Shown: positions 34,120 through 42,518 of the stretch, in pieces
How positions within the stretch are numbered: the first letter of the stretch is position 1
How the letters are laid out: every line of letters starts with the position of its first letter
Source: CATOSP01 sp965204715
GTDB lineage: Bacteria > Chloroflexota > Dehalococcoidia > Lucifugimonadales > UBA3495
DNA: 64,000 bases
Direction: 5' to 3'
NCBI GenBank assembly: GCA_965204715.1
Contig: OZ242009.1
Coordinates: 1,736,001 to 1,800,000 of the forward strand
Position numbers and translations under genes: made by a program
Notes under the pieces: generated by a model
The model's input: the letters and a program-made list of their open reading frames with translations, nothing else
Told to the model about the DNA's origin: nothing
Database searches by the model: none

Positions 34120-35121
34120 TTAGAACAGCCGCAGGGTCTCGGCCTGGGGCTGTTCCGGCTCAGCCGCCTCAGCTTCGGCGGGCGCGGTCGCCGCTTGCTG
34201 ACGCTGGTTACGGTTCCGCTGCTTGGGCGGAGGAGCGGGCCGGTCGTAGGCGGGGTGCATGGGTTCCTCCTCCCACCTGGCCCGGGCCCGCGCCACCACC
34301 GCCGGGAACTGGTCGGCCAGCCCGAACAGATCGGCGTCGTCGAAGGCTTCGATGTGGGGGTCCGCCGAGGGCCGCTGCACGCCGATGACGGCCCGGCCCG
34401 CCCGGATGGACAGCACCACCTTCAACTCCTCCAAAGGTTCCGGCTTGGCTGGGGCGGGTTCGTCCTCGGCGTCGGCGTTGGCAGTATCGGGTTCCTCAGC
34501 GGAGTCCGTCTCAACGTCCGATTCACCGGCGGTCTCCAGGTCTCCCGCGTCGTCGGTTGCTTCTTCGGCGGGATGTTCCCCTGAAACTTCGTCAGGGTTA
34601 TCCTCGGCAGTGGCATCAGCCGCCGCTGCGCCGAAGAGGAACTCCTCGACGTTCACCGCGTCCCGCGAGTGGTTTTCCGTTCCGGTTTCGCCGGTCATGG
34701 TTTCTCCTTCAACTGCTTCGTCGCCGTGCGGCGAGCCATTCCGGGACCCGTTCTTGATCTCGCCCAGGGTCATGGGCTGCCAGTAAAGGTCGCGTTCCAC
34801 GGCGGGAACGCCGCCCAGCACGGTGGTCTCGGCCAACTCGTCAAGGTCGAAGTACCCCAGCTCCGTCTCCAGGCCCTCCACCAGGCCGAAGCACTGGCCG
34901 GTCTCCCGGTCCATTTCGGTGATGAACCACGTCCAGTTCGAGTAGGGGCTGAACAGCTTGGCCCGGGCCAGCACGCCATCGTAGGCGCGGGCGTTGTCCG
35001 TGGCTCCGATGGCGGGGATGGTGTCGGCCAGCTTCTCCGTCATCAGTTGGTGGCCCCGCTTCCCGCTGTGGCGGTCCTGCCACGTCGTCGTGGTCGTGGC
35101 GTTGTCCTTTTTCTCAGGCAT
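34120..35121 (-). CDS. DUF2958 protein with PRTRC E-like C-terminal region
   Basis: Predicted 333 residues, ATG at 35121 behind AAAAGGAGAA. Residues about 25-115 match DUF2958: LFSPYSNWTWFITEMDRETGQCFGLVEG, ELGYFDLDELAE, VERDLYWQPMTLGEI. A long acidic, low-complexity linker (about 130-235) follows. The C-terminal part (LKVVLSIRAGRAVIGVQRP, LADQFPAVVARARARW, then a Lys/Arg/Gln-rich tail) recalls PRTRC protein E in order and charge, but the similarity is weak. DUF2958 proteins are typical of plasmids and conjugative elements and their function is unknown. It is the last gene of the leftward operon, 51 bases after the ThiF gene. Confidence 0.7.
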   Translation of the reverse strand: MPEKKDNATTTTTWQDRHSGKRGHQLMTEKLADTIPAIGATDNARAYDGVLARAKLFSPYSNWTWFITEMDRETGQCFGLVEGLETELGYFDLDELAETTVLGGVPAVERDLYWQPMTLGEIKNGSRNGSPHGDEAVEGETMTGETGTENHSRDAVNVEEFLFGAAAADATAEDNPDEVSGEHPAEEATDDAGDLETAGESDVETDSAEEPDTANADAEDEPAPAKPEPLEELKVVLSIRAGRAVIGVQRPSADPHIEAFDDADLFGLADQFPAVVARARARWEEEPMHPAYDRPAPPPKQRNRNQRQQAATAPAEAEAAEPEQPQAETLRLF

Positions 35122-35172
35122 GGTTTCATTCTCCTTTTATAGGTTCGGTTTGTAGAGGTTGACTTGCGCCGT

Positions 35173-35958
35173 TCATCCGGCGTGGGTGCGGCCCACCAGC
35201 CGGGCCACCGCCTCCGGCGTGACGTAGGACGGCGTAACCGTGCCCAGGTCCATGTCCAGGTAGAGGCCCAGGAAGGGGCAGGTACCCGCCACCATGCGCC
35301 GGACCACCTGCAACACCAAGGACGCCATCATCTGGTTGATGGTGGGGTCCTGGTCGGTGAGGTCCAACGCCGCCGCGCAGTCCACGTCCGGCGGCCTGGT
35401 GGACACGGCGGTCAGCAGGTCGGGGCGTTGCAGTGTGGGCGCCGGGGCCAGGTGGCAGGTGTCGCCGGTGAAGGGCGGTTCATCCAGTTCCACCCGGTGG
35501 GCGATGTTTCCGATGAGGACTTGTCCCCAGTTGGTATCGTTGCCGGCGTCGATGAGCCAGCGGCAGGGGTCTCCCGGCAGGCACTCGGCCATCGCCATCC
35601 TGGCGGCGGCGTTGTCCGCGCAGCCGATGACCAGGCCGTCGTGAGGGGAGAGGCCGGGGTAGCGGGGTTCCTCGTCCCGGAAGGGATAGACCGAGTAGCC
35701 CACGGGCCGGTTGTAGGCTTTCGCCAAGCGGTCGGCCAGGGCCTTGCTCTTGAACTCGCCCACGTCGGCGGGATAGAAATTCTGGCGGAGCAGGTTGTGG
35801 GGTTCCACCCGGTCGTGGTCCACCAGAACGATGGTGGCGTCGCGGCCCTGGAAGAGGCGGCAGAGGCCCTCGGCGACGAAGCCGCCGGTGCCCCCGCAGC
35901 CGACCACGGTGATCCAGGGGTGGTCCAGCAGGAACTGGTTGTCCAAGTAGTAGGGCAT
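35173..35958 (-). CDS. PRTRC-type ThiF/E1-like adenylating enzyme
   Basis: Predicted 261 residues. The N-terminus carries the E1 nucleotide motif WITVVGCGGTGGFVAEGL (about 15-33), then VLVDHDRVEPHNLLRQNF, in which Asp and Arg bind ATP. KSKALADRL and GCADNAAARMAM follow, as in ThiF/MoeB/E1 enzymes. Candidate catalytic cysteines lie in GDTCHLAP and DVDCAAALD. The usual zinc CxxC pairs are absent, as in the PRTRC ThiF family. The enzyme should adenylate the C-terminus of a ubiquitin-like protein, here probably PRTRC protein C. It is 16 bases downstream of the JAB-domain gene. Confidence 0.85.
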   Translation of the reverse strand: MPYYLDNQFLLDHPWITVVGCGGTGGFVAEGLCRLFQGRDATIVLVDHDRVEPHNLLRQNFYPADVGEFKSKALADRLAKAYNRPVGYSVYPFRDEEPRYPGLSPHDGLVIGCADNAAARMAMAECLPGDPCRWLIDAGNDTNWGQVLIGNIAHRVELDEPPFTGDTCHLAPAPTLQRPDLLTAVSTRPPDVDCAAALDLTDQDPTINQMMASLVLQVVRRMVAGTCPFLGLYLDMDLGTVTPSYVTPEAVARLVGRTHAG

Positions 35959-35973
35959 GGTCGCTTTACCTCC

Positions 35974-36579
35974 TTATATATGCAGGTTGTCTGGCCTCGG
36001 TTCCGGTTCTTGGTTCACCAGCCGCAGGCCCGGCGGCGGGCTGTCGAAGACCTGTTGCCAGTCCAGCGGGGCGAAGTGGCCGTAGATGCCGAGGCGCAGG
36101 GTCAACTCCGGTTGTGCCGTGTCCAAGCGTCCCACCACGCCGTAGATGCGAAACCCCTGCTCGTCCCGGTCGTCGGTGGCGGAGAAGAAGGCCCGGTGGC
36201 GTCCGTGGGAGTGAAACTCGGCGATGACGCCGGAGGGAGGCCGATAGGTGAGAGAAGCCCCCGTTCCGGCCTGGGGCGGGACCACCAGGCGGTAAGAGTT
36301 GCCGTCCCAGCCCACGGCGAAGAACCTCTCGGTGTCCGGCGCTTGCCGGAACCAGCTCAGCCCCAACTCGAAGATGGAGGCCGGTATGGTTCCGTGGGCC
36401 AGTTCCAGTTTCTCGGAGACGGGCGCCAGGCCTCGCACGTTGGCGGGGGCGACGGCAATCCGCGCCGTCAGGCTTGCGCTCTCGGACTGGACGTAAAGGC
36501 CGCCCGCGCCGAGCACGTAGTCGTAGCCGATCCCCTGGCTTCCGGCGAGACCGGCGGGGTGGTTCACCAGGTAGCCCAC
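35974..36579 (-). CDS. PRTRC system protein A (JAB/Mov34-like protease)
   Basis: Predicted 201 residues if the GTG at 36579 is used; an ATG at 36693 would overlap the preceding gene by almost 100 bases, so I prefer the shorter form. The key segment is EFHSHGRHRAFFSATDDRDEQG followed by IYGVVGRLD, the JAMM pattern HxH ... SxxD typical of PRTRC A. JAB proteases remove or process ubiquitin-like tails. Upstream, LELAHGTIPASIFE is also family-like. It lies between PRTRC B and ThiF, the family's standard order. Confidence 0.82.
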   Translation of the reverse strand: MGYLVNHPAGLAGSQGIGYDYVLGAGGLYVQSESASLTARIAVAPANVRGLAPVSEKLELAHGTIPASIFELGLSWFRQAPDTERFFAVGWDGNSYRLVVPPQAGTGASLTYRPPSGVIAEFHSHGRHRAFFSATDDRDEQGFRIYGVVGRLDTAQPELTLRLGIYGHFAPLDWQQVFDSPPPGLRLVNQEPEPRPDNLHI

Positions 36580-36595
36580 CGGCGCAACGCCGGGG

Positions 36596-37306
36596 TTAGG
36601 GGTAGTAGCCCCGCCGTCCTTCGGAGGCCGCCATGACGTGGGCCACGGAGCATTGGGGAACCAGGTCCTCAACCGGGTACTCAGCCTTTCCATCCAGTTC
36701 CTCCCATAAGGCTTGCAGGTTGTCCGGGTGCTGCTTCGACCGTTCCCTGGTATCTCCGGTAAGGGAGAAGAAGGACTGGAAGAAGGATTCGGGTATCAGT
36801 GCCACGTCTTCGGGGAAGCGGTGGCTGCCGGGGCAGACCCTTCCGTCGCGGAAGACGTTGAAGGCCGGGGCGCGGTAGAGCTGCTGCTCGGGTGCGGTGG
36901 GCCGTTCCAGGGCGGCATAGACCCAGGGCGCGCGGCCCGGCGAGCAGACGAAGACCAGCCCCGGCATGGGCAGCCGGAGCCGGGCGGGAGGCTGGAACGC
37001 CTCCCGTTGCAGGGCGATGGCCCACACCTGAGGCGGGCGCCACAGGGCCACCAACTGGCCCGTTTCCCCCTGGCTCCACCAGAGGGCGTCCCGGGGCAGC
37101 AGGCCCGAGGAGAAGCCCAGGTGCCGGATGAACACGTTGGCGATCTCGTCGGCCGAGACGGTCCTGACCCAGGTGGAATCGCCCTGGAAGCCCCGCAGCA
37201 GGACGGTCTCGGCGTACACCTCCAGTTGGACCTGGAGTTGGTCCCGGGGCAGGTCGTCCTGGCCGGGCAGGGACCAGTTCGTCGCGTTTGCGTCAACAGT
37301 CGTCAT
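36596..37306 (-). CDS. PRTRC system protein B
   Basis: Predicted 236 residues, ATG at 37306 behind AGGAGG, overlapping the upstream gene by 14 bases. Family-typical blocks: LLPRDALWWSQGETGQLVALWRPPQ, MPGLVFVCSPGRAPWVYAALERPT, LYRAPAFNVFRDGRVCPGSHRFPED, then ESFFQSFF. In the literature this family has been compared with E2-like conjugating folds; the Cys in GRVCPGS is the one conserved candidate I can see. Function is unproven. The context (A, C and ThiF neighbours) makes the assignment firm. Confidence 0.82.
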   Translation of the reverse strand: MTTVDANATNWSLPGQDDLPRDQLQVQLEVYAETVLLRGFQGDSTWVRTVSADEIANVFIRHLGFSSGLLPRDALWWSQGETGQLVALWRPPQVWAIALQREAFQPPARLRLPMPGLVFVCSPGRAPWVYAALERPTAPEQQLYRAPAFNVFRDGRVCPGSHRFPEDVALIPESFFQSFFSLTGDTRERSKQHPDNLQALWEELDGKAEYPVEDLVPQCSVAHVMAASEGRRGYYP

Positions 37307-38153
37307 GGTTGTCCTCCTGTTCTTGGTCTTGTTCCAGGTGTTGCGGTTCGGGCAATCGGGGCAGGATGAAGTCCAGCATTTGGGCGAACCGGGCCGGCAG
37401 GTCTTCCTCCAGCCAGTCGGCCAGCCTGATCACCGCGTCCGTGAGGGCGCTGGCCTTGCGCCATTCCTCCGTGCCCTCGGCGATGATTTCCTCCTCCCAG
37501 GGGTCGCAGAAGCCGTCGTAACTTCCGTCCTCATAGCTTTCGTCGAGGAAGAAGTTGCCGGTTTCGGCCCGTATCCAAGACACGGCATGGGCCGCGCCCC
37601 GGTATTCCGTTTCCTTTACCGCCTCGGTGAGAAGGTCCAGGGGAATACCGCCCCGGGGAATCCGCTCCAGCGTCTCTTGCGGGATGCGCTGGGCGGCGGA
37701 CTCCAGCCAGGCGGTGCGCAGCCCGTCGGGTTCGTCGTAGTAGTAGCCGGGGGCTTCGGCCAACAGCGCCAGGGCCGAAAGCCCCTCGCGGTAGCCGTCC
37801 CACATCTCGTGGAGGCCGTCGTACCCGATGCCCATGAGCTGGAAGGGAATGCCCCGCCTTAGCCAGGTGAAGGGCGGGTCCTCGCCTTCGTCGGCGAAGA
37901 ACTCGATAAAAGGGGCATAGAGGGGGAAGTGGCGTTCCTCGAAGAGCCGGGCGAAGCCCTCCAGTCTCCCACCGGCGTCGGGGACCGCCAGCACGGTTTC
38001 CGCTTCCTGGGGAAAGAGTTGGCCCACCAGCCCGGCGAACCAGGCGTAGTCCTCGGCGTAGCCCAGCCGGACGATCAGCTCCTGCAGCGACGGCGGACGC
38101 CGCAGGAGCAGTCCGGCCAGGTGGCTCAGTACCGGCGGGGCCGCAGTTGCCAT
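37293..38153 (-). CDS. Hypothetical protein in the PRTRC cassette
   Basis: Predicted 286 residues, acidic, with an extremely acidic tail (HLEQDQEQEDNHDDC). It has helical leucine-rich stretches (LSHLAGLLLRRPPSLQELIVRLG) and many aromatic residues in the middle (FPLYAPFIEFFADE, GYYYDEPDG). It overlaps both neighbours (28 bases with the small gene upstream and 14 with PRTRC B), so it is translated as part of the cassette. It occupies a slot where some PRTRC loci have protein F, but I cannot confirm homology. Confidence 0.7.
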   Translation of the reverse strand: MATAAPPVLSHLAGLLLRRPPSLQELIVRLGYAEDYAWFAGLVGQLFPQEAETVLAVPDAGGRLEGFARLFEERHFPLYAPFIEFFADEGEDPPFTWLRRGIPFQLMGIGYDGLHEMWDGYREGLSALALLAEAPGYYYDEPDGLRTAWLESAAQRIPQETLERIPRGGIPLDLLTEAVKETEYRGAAHAVSWIRAETGNFFLDESYEDGSYDGFCDPWEEEIIAEGTEEWRKASALTDAVIRLADWLEEDLPARFAQMLDFILPRLPEPQHLEQDQEQEDNHDDC

Positions 38154-38356
38154 CGCATTGCCTCCAGGAGCCGCTTGGTGGTGGCGGCGTAGTCCTGGGC
38201 CTGGGCGCAGGCCAGTTCAACCTCCGGCTGCCGGGCCGCCGCCGCGTCCAGGTCCAGGCCGCCGTCGGGCCGGGTGAGCTCCGCCGTGAGCTCGATGATT
38301 TTCAGGTCCGCCGGCGGCGTTGCCGCCAGCAGACCCGCGAAGGTCAGGTTGTCCAT
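38126..38356 (-). CDS. Small hypothetical protein in the PRTRC cassette
   Basis: Predicted 76 residues: MDNLTFAGLLAATPPADLKIIELTAELTRPDGG, then an Ala-rich helix ending in RWQLRPRRY. It starts 11 bases after PRTRC C stops and overlaps the next start by 28 bases, which is the best evidence that it is real. No family recognised. Confidence 0.6.
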   Translation of the reverse strand: MDNLTFAGLLAATPPADLKIIELTAELTRPDGGLDLDAAAARQPEVELACAQAQDYAATTKRLLEAMRWQLRPRRY

Positions 38357-38367
38357 TGCGTTACCCC

Positions 38368-38574
38368 CTAGCTGTGGGTGGTGGCGAAGGCGCCCTTGGT
38401 GCCCACCCGCCGCTGGAACTCGATGATGGTGTCGTCGCCCCGGGCGGTCTCCTTGACCGAGGCGTTGGCGATTTCGCCGTAGAAATCGCTGAGGGTCTGC
38501 TTGACCTGTTCCACGGTCATTTCCGGGTCCGGGTCGGGAAACTCGCGGTCGTCGTAGACAAAGATGCGTGCCAT
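38368..38574 (-). CDS. PRTRC system protein C (ubiquitin-like)
   Basis: Predicted 68 residues. RIFVYDDREFPDPDPEMTVEQVKQTLSDFYGEIANASVKE followed by DTIIEFQRRVGTKG fits PRTRC C: a beta-hairpin, a helix (VEQVKQTLSDFY) and further strands, as in a beta-grasp fold. The C-terminus ends TKGAFATTHS without the GG of classical ubiquitin. With ThiF (E1-like), JAB protease and protein B it forms a ubiquitin-like pathway set. A GAGTTGAAACG site precedes the start. Confidence 0.82.
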   Translation of the reverse strand: MARIFVYDDREFPDPDPEMTVEQVKQTLSDFYGEIANASVKETARGDDTIIEFQRRVGTKGAFATTHS

Positions 38575-38629
38575 CGTTTCAACTCCTTTGACTTGGTTGG
38601 TGTTGCGATTTGGGTAAAGTTGCGAAATG

Positions 38630-38667
38630 CGGGGAGGCCACCGTCAATTGCGACGGCGGCCTCCCCG
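38630..38667 (-). terminator. Intergenic hairpin after the large helicase gene
   Basis: CGGGGAGGCC and GGCCTCCCCG pair around an inner ACCGTC/GACGG stem. On the minus strand it is followed by CATTTCGC, not a run of T. It could be an attenuator or processing site rather than a full terminator. Confidence 0.5.
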
Positions 38668-38680
38668 TGTGCCTTGTGGT

Positions 38681-41107
38681 CTAGCGGCCCGCGCCCACCG
38701 GCTCTTTCTCACGTTCCTGTTCCTTGTCCAGCGCCCACTGGAACAGGGAGGCGGCAGCGGGTTTGGACTTGCCGTTCCGTCCTTTGGGCCGGGCCGGTTC
38801 CTCGGCCAGGAACTCGGCCCAGGAGAAGAGGGACTGCTGCCCTTCGGCGGGTTCCGCGTGGTGGCCGTTGGCGTCGCCGTTGCCGTTGGCCGGTACGGGA
38901 ATGCGGCCGTTGGCCTCGTGTCCGGTAGAAGGCAGGCTGTGGTGGCCGTTGCCGTTGGCGTGCTGGCCGTCGCCGTTCACCACCAGCTCGACGGTGAGGC
39001 CGATGTCCTCGGCGTCGTGGTGTCCGTGGCCATTCCCGTTGACCGAGATGGCCTCCGGTTCCACTGCCGCCGCCTGCCAGCCGTCGTCCACCAGCAACTC
39101 CTCGGCGGCGGCCTCGGCGTCCCGGGCCTGGGCGAAGACCTGCTCCACGGTCTCGGCGTCCGCCTGGGCGTCGCCGCCGACAATCTGCCGGGCCAGGGCC
39201 ATCATCAGGTCGTCTCCGTCGTCCCCGTAGGCGGCCAGCCCGTCCTCGGGCAGTTCCCCCTCCACTGCCAGCGACGATTGCAGCTTCTTGGCCACCAGCT
39301 TGAGGGCGTCGGCCTGGAGCGTCCCCCGGTAGGCCATGTAGATGACCTTCACCGGGCGGTTCTGCCCGATGCGCCAGGAGCGCCGCGACGCCTGCCGCAT
39401 GGTGTAAACCGAATAGTCTGTTTCAAACCAAACCAGGGTTGGGAAGTCGATGAGGTCCAACCCCGTCTGCACCAGCCGGGGGTGGCAGATGATCACGTCC
39501 ACCCCCGCCTGGACCCTATCGGCGACCCAGGCTTCCCGCCGGTCCGGGGCCACGGCGTCGGCCTTCATCACCGCCACCTTGAACCCGTGCCGGGTCAGGA
39601 TGTCGTCCATCCTGCCGGTGATGTCCCGGGTGCCGGTATGGGTGGCGTAGACCAGCACCCGCCGGCCCGCCAGCCGTTCCGCCGCCACCAGGTCCACTAG
39701 GGCCTGCTCCTTGGGGTAGATCTTCTCCTCGGACAGGGGCGGCACCTGGACGATGAGCTTGCCGCTGGCTGGGTCGAAGACCGTCTCCCCGTGGGTGCAG
39801 CCGTCGGGGTAGGCCAGGAGCGTCTGCAGGTAGGTGGCGAGCAATCGCTTGGAACCCTTCTTCAGCGCCTTGACCAGTGCCTCGTGCAGTTCCTCGAAGA
39901 CGTGGTTGTAGGCGCTGCGCTGGGAGAAGCCGGTCAGGTCCGCGTCGGAGTCCATCCCCGACAGGAGCACCTGCTCCTCGTAGGGTGGCAGGGCGGAGGC
40001 CACGTCCGCCAGCTTGAGAAATACCGAGTTGCCGATGATGTGGAAGAGGGCCGCCGGCACCAGTCCGGGCTTTTCCCGCACCGTCTTGCGGAAGCCCTTG
40101 CGCCGGCTGGTGCGCCCGTCCTCGTAGGCGTCGTCCTCCGGGTAGCTGCGGGTCTCTTCCAGGAAGCCGTAGCGTTCGATCCAGCGGCCCTCCTCGGAAT
40201 GGGCGAAGTCGTTGCGCAGTTCCGGCGAGAACCGATAGAGGAGGTGGAACAGGGTGGAGGAGTAGCCGCCCATCAGCGTTCCCGACAGGCTGAGGGACTT
40301 GCCGATGACGTCGGCCAGCACTCCGGCGGCGATGCCCTGGGCGGAACCGCGACCTTTATACTCATGGACCTCATCACCCAATAGCAGGTCGAAGAAGCCC
40401 CGCATCCGGTTTTTCACGTAGTCGGCCAGGGGGTAGCGCCGGGGGCCGGAGCCGTCGGCCTGCCACAGGGGGCTGCCGCAGCGGGCGCAGTTGCGCTTGC
40501 GGCGGCGCAGCTCGGCGTCGGTCAGGGGGACGCCGTCCTTGTCCGTCACCTGGCCGTAGCAGGTGGGGCAGCAGGGGACTTTGAAGGGTTCGCCGGTCTC
40601 CTCGTCCTGCACCAGCCGGGCGCCTTCCGTCGCCCACCTTTGGATGACGGCGGGCTGCCAGCGGTAGGACAGCTTGGCCCGCTCCCGGCTCATCACCGCG
40701 AACAGGGGGCCGGACCCGGCGGAGAGGCGCAGCCGCTCCAGGTCAGTGATGGAGGCGACGATGGCGGTGCGGGCCAGGGGGACCGTCCGCTCCACCTCCC
40801 GCTTCCATTTTTTGGTCAGGTGAGGCGGGCAGAGGATCAAAACCCGCCGGAAGCCGGCGGCGTGGGCGGCGGCCGCGCCGATGAAGGACTTGCCGGTGCC
40901 CATTTCCCCGACCACGGTGGTGCCCCGGTGGGCTTGCAGGGAGAGGGCCGCCCCCCGGATGGCGTCGGCCTGCGCGCCCAGGGGGTTGCGCAGCAGGTGG
41001 GGCAGCTTTTCGTTGTTTTCCGAGGGCCGGTACAGCGGAGGGTAGGACTCCACCACCCTTCGGGAGATGGCGTCCTTGAAGGTGTCGATGAACTCTCCGA
41101 GGTTCAT
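38681..41107 (-). CDS. Large SNF2/DEAD-like helicase with zinc-ribbon insert
   Basis: Predicted 808 residues. Walker A reads VVGEMGTGKSFIGAAAAH (near 69), the DEVHEYKG Walker B box is near 245 and the last helicase motif RQASRRSWRIGQNRPVKV near 578. Between the first two lies an insert with CCPTC and CARCG, a zinc ribbon (about 170-215). The C-terminal 120 residues are Asn-Gly-His-rich low complexity (NGNGHGHHDAEDIG) and end ASLFQWALDKEQE. It should remodel DNA or protein-DNA complexes in element maintenance. It lies just upstream of the PRTRC cassette, separated by a hairpin. Confidence 0.8.
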   Translation of the reverse strand: MNLGEFIDTFKDAISRRVVESYPPLYRPSENNEKLPHLLRNPLGAQADAIRGAALSLQAHRGTTVVGEMGTGKSFIGAAAAHAAGFRRVLILCPPHLTKKWKREVERTVPLARTAIVASITDLERLRLSAGSGPLFAVMSRERAKLSYRWQPAVIQRWATEGARLVQDEETGEPFKVPCCPTCYGQVTDKDGVPLTDAELRRRKRNCARCGSPLWQADGSGPRRYPLADYVKNRMRGFFDLLLGDEVHEYKGRGSAQGIAAGVLADVIGKSLSLSGTLMGGYSSTLFHLLYRFSPELRNDFAHSEEGRWIERYGFLEETRSYPEDDAYEDGRTSRRKGFRKTVREKPGLVPAALFHIIGNSVFLKLADVASALPPYEEQVLLSGMDSDADLTGFSQRSAYNHVFEELHEALVKALKKGSKRLLATYLQTLLAYPDGCTHGETVFDPASGKLIVQVPPLSEEKIYPKEQALVDLVAAERLAGRRVLVYATHTGTRDITGRMDDILTRHGFKVAVMKADAVAPDRREAWVADRVQAGVDVIICHPRLVQTGLDLIDFPTLVWFETDYSVYTMRQASRRSWRIGQNRPVKVIYMAYRGTLQADALKLVAKKLQSSLAVEGELPEDGLAAYGDDGDDLMMALARQIVGGDAQADAETVEQVFAQARDAEAAAEELLVDDGWQAAAVEPEAISVNGNGHGHHDAEDIGLTVELVVNGDGQHANGNGHHSLPSTGHEANGRIPVPANGNGDANGHHAEPAEGQQSLFSWAEFLAEEPARPKGRNGKSKPAAASLFQWALDKEQEREKEPVGAGR

Positions 41108-41146
41108 GGGAATTCTCCTTGTGTTGGGAATGCGCTGGTGACGAAG

Positions 41147-41187
41147 CGAGGCCCCGCCGGTTCCCGGTAGGGAAGGGCGGGGCCTCG
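41147..41187 (-). terminator. Intergenic hairpin before the helicase gene
   Basis: CGAGGCCCCGCC (41147-41158) and GGCGGGGCCTCG (41176-41187) form a perfect 12-base stem; on the minus strand the tail is CTTCGTCACC. Confidence 0.55.
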
Positions 41188-41232
41188 TGATTGCGGCCCG
41201 GATTGGGCCGTCTATGGTGTTCGGCGGACTTG

Positions 41233-41406
41233 CTACTCGTCGTCAGCGTCGCCGGGGCAGCCGCCCTTGAGGTGGTAGGACTTCACCGGCGAAGCCACCA
41301 CCCGGCCGTCGATGATGTCCACCGCGGCGGTCTGCATGACGGGTTCGCCGGGGCGGATGGTCTGCCCGCACCGGGCGCAGGCGTCCAGGGTCAGGGTCAT
41401 CTGCAT
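41233..41406 (-). CDS. Small zinc-knuckle protein
   Basis: Predicted 57 residues from the ATG at 41406. It contains CARCGQTIRPGEPVMQ and, 25 residues later, YHLKGGCPGD: a CxxC pair plus His and Cys fit a four-ligand zinc site as in PARP/LIM-like knuckles. It sits between the methyltransferase and the helicase genes on the same strand, with no recognised family. Confidence 0.6.
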   Translation of the reverse strand: MQMTLTLDACARCGQTIRPGEPVMQTAAVDIIDGRVVASPVKSYHLKGGCPGDADDE

Positions 41407-41447
41407 GGCTAACTTCCTTCTATATGGGTAGGGTTCAGCGGGCTGGG

Positions 41448-42482
41448 TCAGGCGGAGATGTCGGTGATGTCGCCGCTGTCCAGGTCCAGGGCTACCACGG
41501 TGGTCTTGAGCTTTTCCCGGTACACCTCGGTGTGCTCCGTCTCCTCGGCCAGCACCTTCTCCTTGCCGGTGCGTCCCTTGACCAGCACCCGCCGCCCGTC
41601 GGACTCCAGCGCCAGGTTGTCCAGGAAGCCCGCCGCCACCAGCATGGCCAGGTGGCCCCGGCGCAGCGGCATCAGGGGGCGGGCGCGGTGGTCTCCCACC
41701 GGCCAGAGGGTGTCGGTGATGTCCGGGCTGGCCCACAGTCCCGACTTCCGGGCCTCGGCCACCGCCGCCAGGGGGTCCACGGTGCGGGTGGCGAAGAGGA
41801 TGTCTCCGGCGACGGCGCCCGGCGGGTCATAGACCCGGTAGCCGCCGTCGTACAGTTCCTCCGGCTCCCCCTCGGCCCAGGCCCGCACCTGCCCTTCAGC
41901 ACGAGGGTCGGGGCTGGGTTCGGCCTTGCGGTAGCCCAGCAATACCACCTGGTCGAAGGCTTCCCGCTCCGGGTAGGGAAAGGCCCAGCAGCGCAGGTCC
42001 CGGTAGTGGGACGCCAGGTAGCGGGCCGACACGGAGAGCCGCTGCTTGGGCACGATGAACACTAGCAGCCCGCCGTCGGCGAGATACCGGGTGCAGTGGG
42101 TGAGGAAGGCGTGCTCCGTGCGCTTGTCTTCCGAATCGTAGTCATAGGGCGGATTCAAGAGCAGCACGCCGAAGACGCCGTTGGCGATGGAGGTGGTGAA
42201 GAGGTCGCAGGCCAGGGCGCGGTCCAGCAGTTCCCCGGCCTCCTCGGCCCGGTCCCGGTGCAGTTCCACCCCGTAGGTCTCCACGGGCAGGGTTTTGGTG
42301 CGGCGCAGGCCGTCGGCCAGTTGCGCCAGGGCGTCGCCGCCCCCGCAGCAGGGGTCCAGGACGCGCAGCGTCTGTCCCGGCAGGCCGTAGGCTGCGGGGC
42401 TGTCAATCAGTTGGGCGAGCAGGTCCACCACCCGCAGCGGAGTGGGGTAGTACCCGCCTTTCGCCTGTGCAGCGAGTCTCAT
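41448..42482 (-). CDS. Class I SAM-dependent DNA methyltransferase (N6-adenine type)
   Basis: Predicted 344 residues. A SAM motif LRVLDPCCGGGDALAQLADGL sits near 37-55, TYGVELHRDRAEEAGELLDRAL follows, and the catalytic LLNPPYDYDSED is near 107-117. LLVFIVPKQRLSVSARYLA gives the next strand. The C-terminal half (LWPVGDHRARPLMPLRRGHLAMLV) is typical of plasmid-borne methyltransferases without a restriction partner. It may protect the element DNA or regulate replication. No nuclease gene is adjacent. Confidence 0.82.
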   Translation of the reverse strand: MRLAAQAKGGYYPTPLRVVDLLAQLIDSPAAYGLPGQTLRVLDPCCGGGDALAQLADGLRRTKTLPVETYGVELHRDRAEEAGELLDRALACDLFTTSIANGVFGVLLLNPPYDYDSEDKRTEHAFLTHCTRYLADGGLLVFIVPKQRLSVSARYLASHYRDLRCWAFPYPEREAFDQVVLLGYRKAEPSPDPRAEGQVRAWAEGEPEELYDGGYRVYDPPGAVAGDILFATRTVDPLAAVAEARKSGLWASPDITDTLWPVGDHRARPLMPLRRGHLAMLVAAGFLDNLALESDGRRVLVKGRTGKEKVLAEETEHTEVYREKLKTTVVALDLDSGDITDISA

Positions 42483-42518
42483 GGTTCATCTCCTTTCGGT
42501 CGTGGTTGTCGTTGGGGT

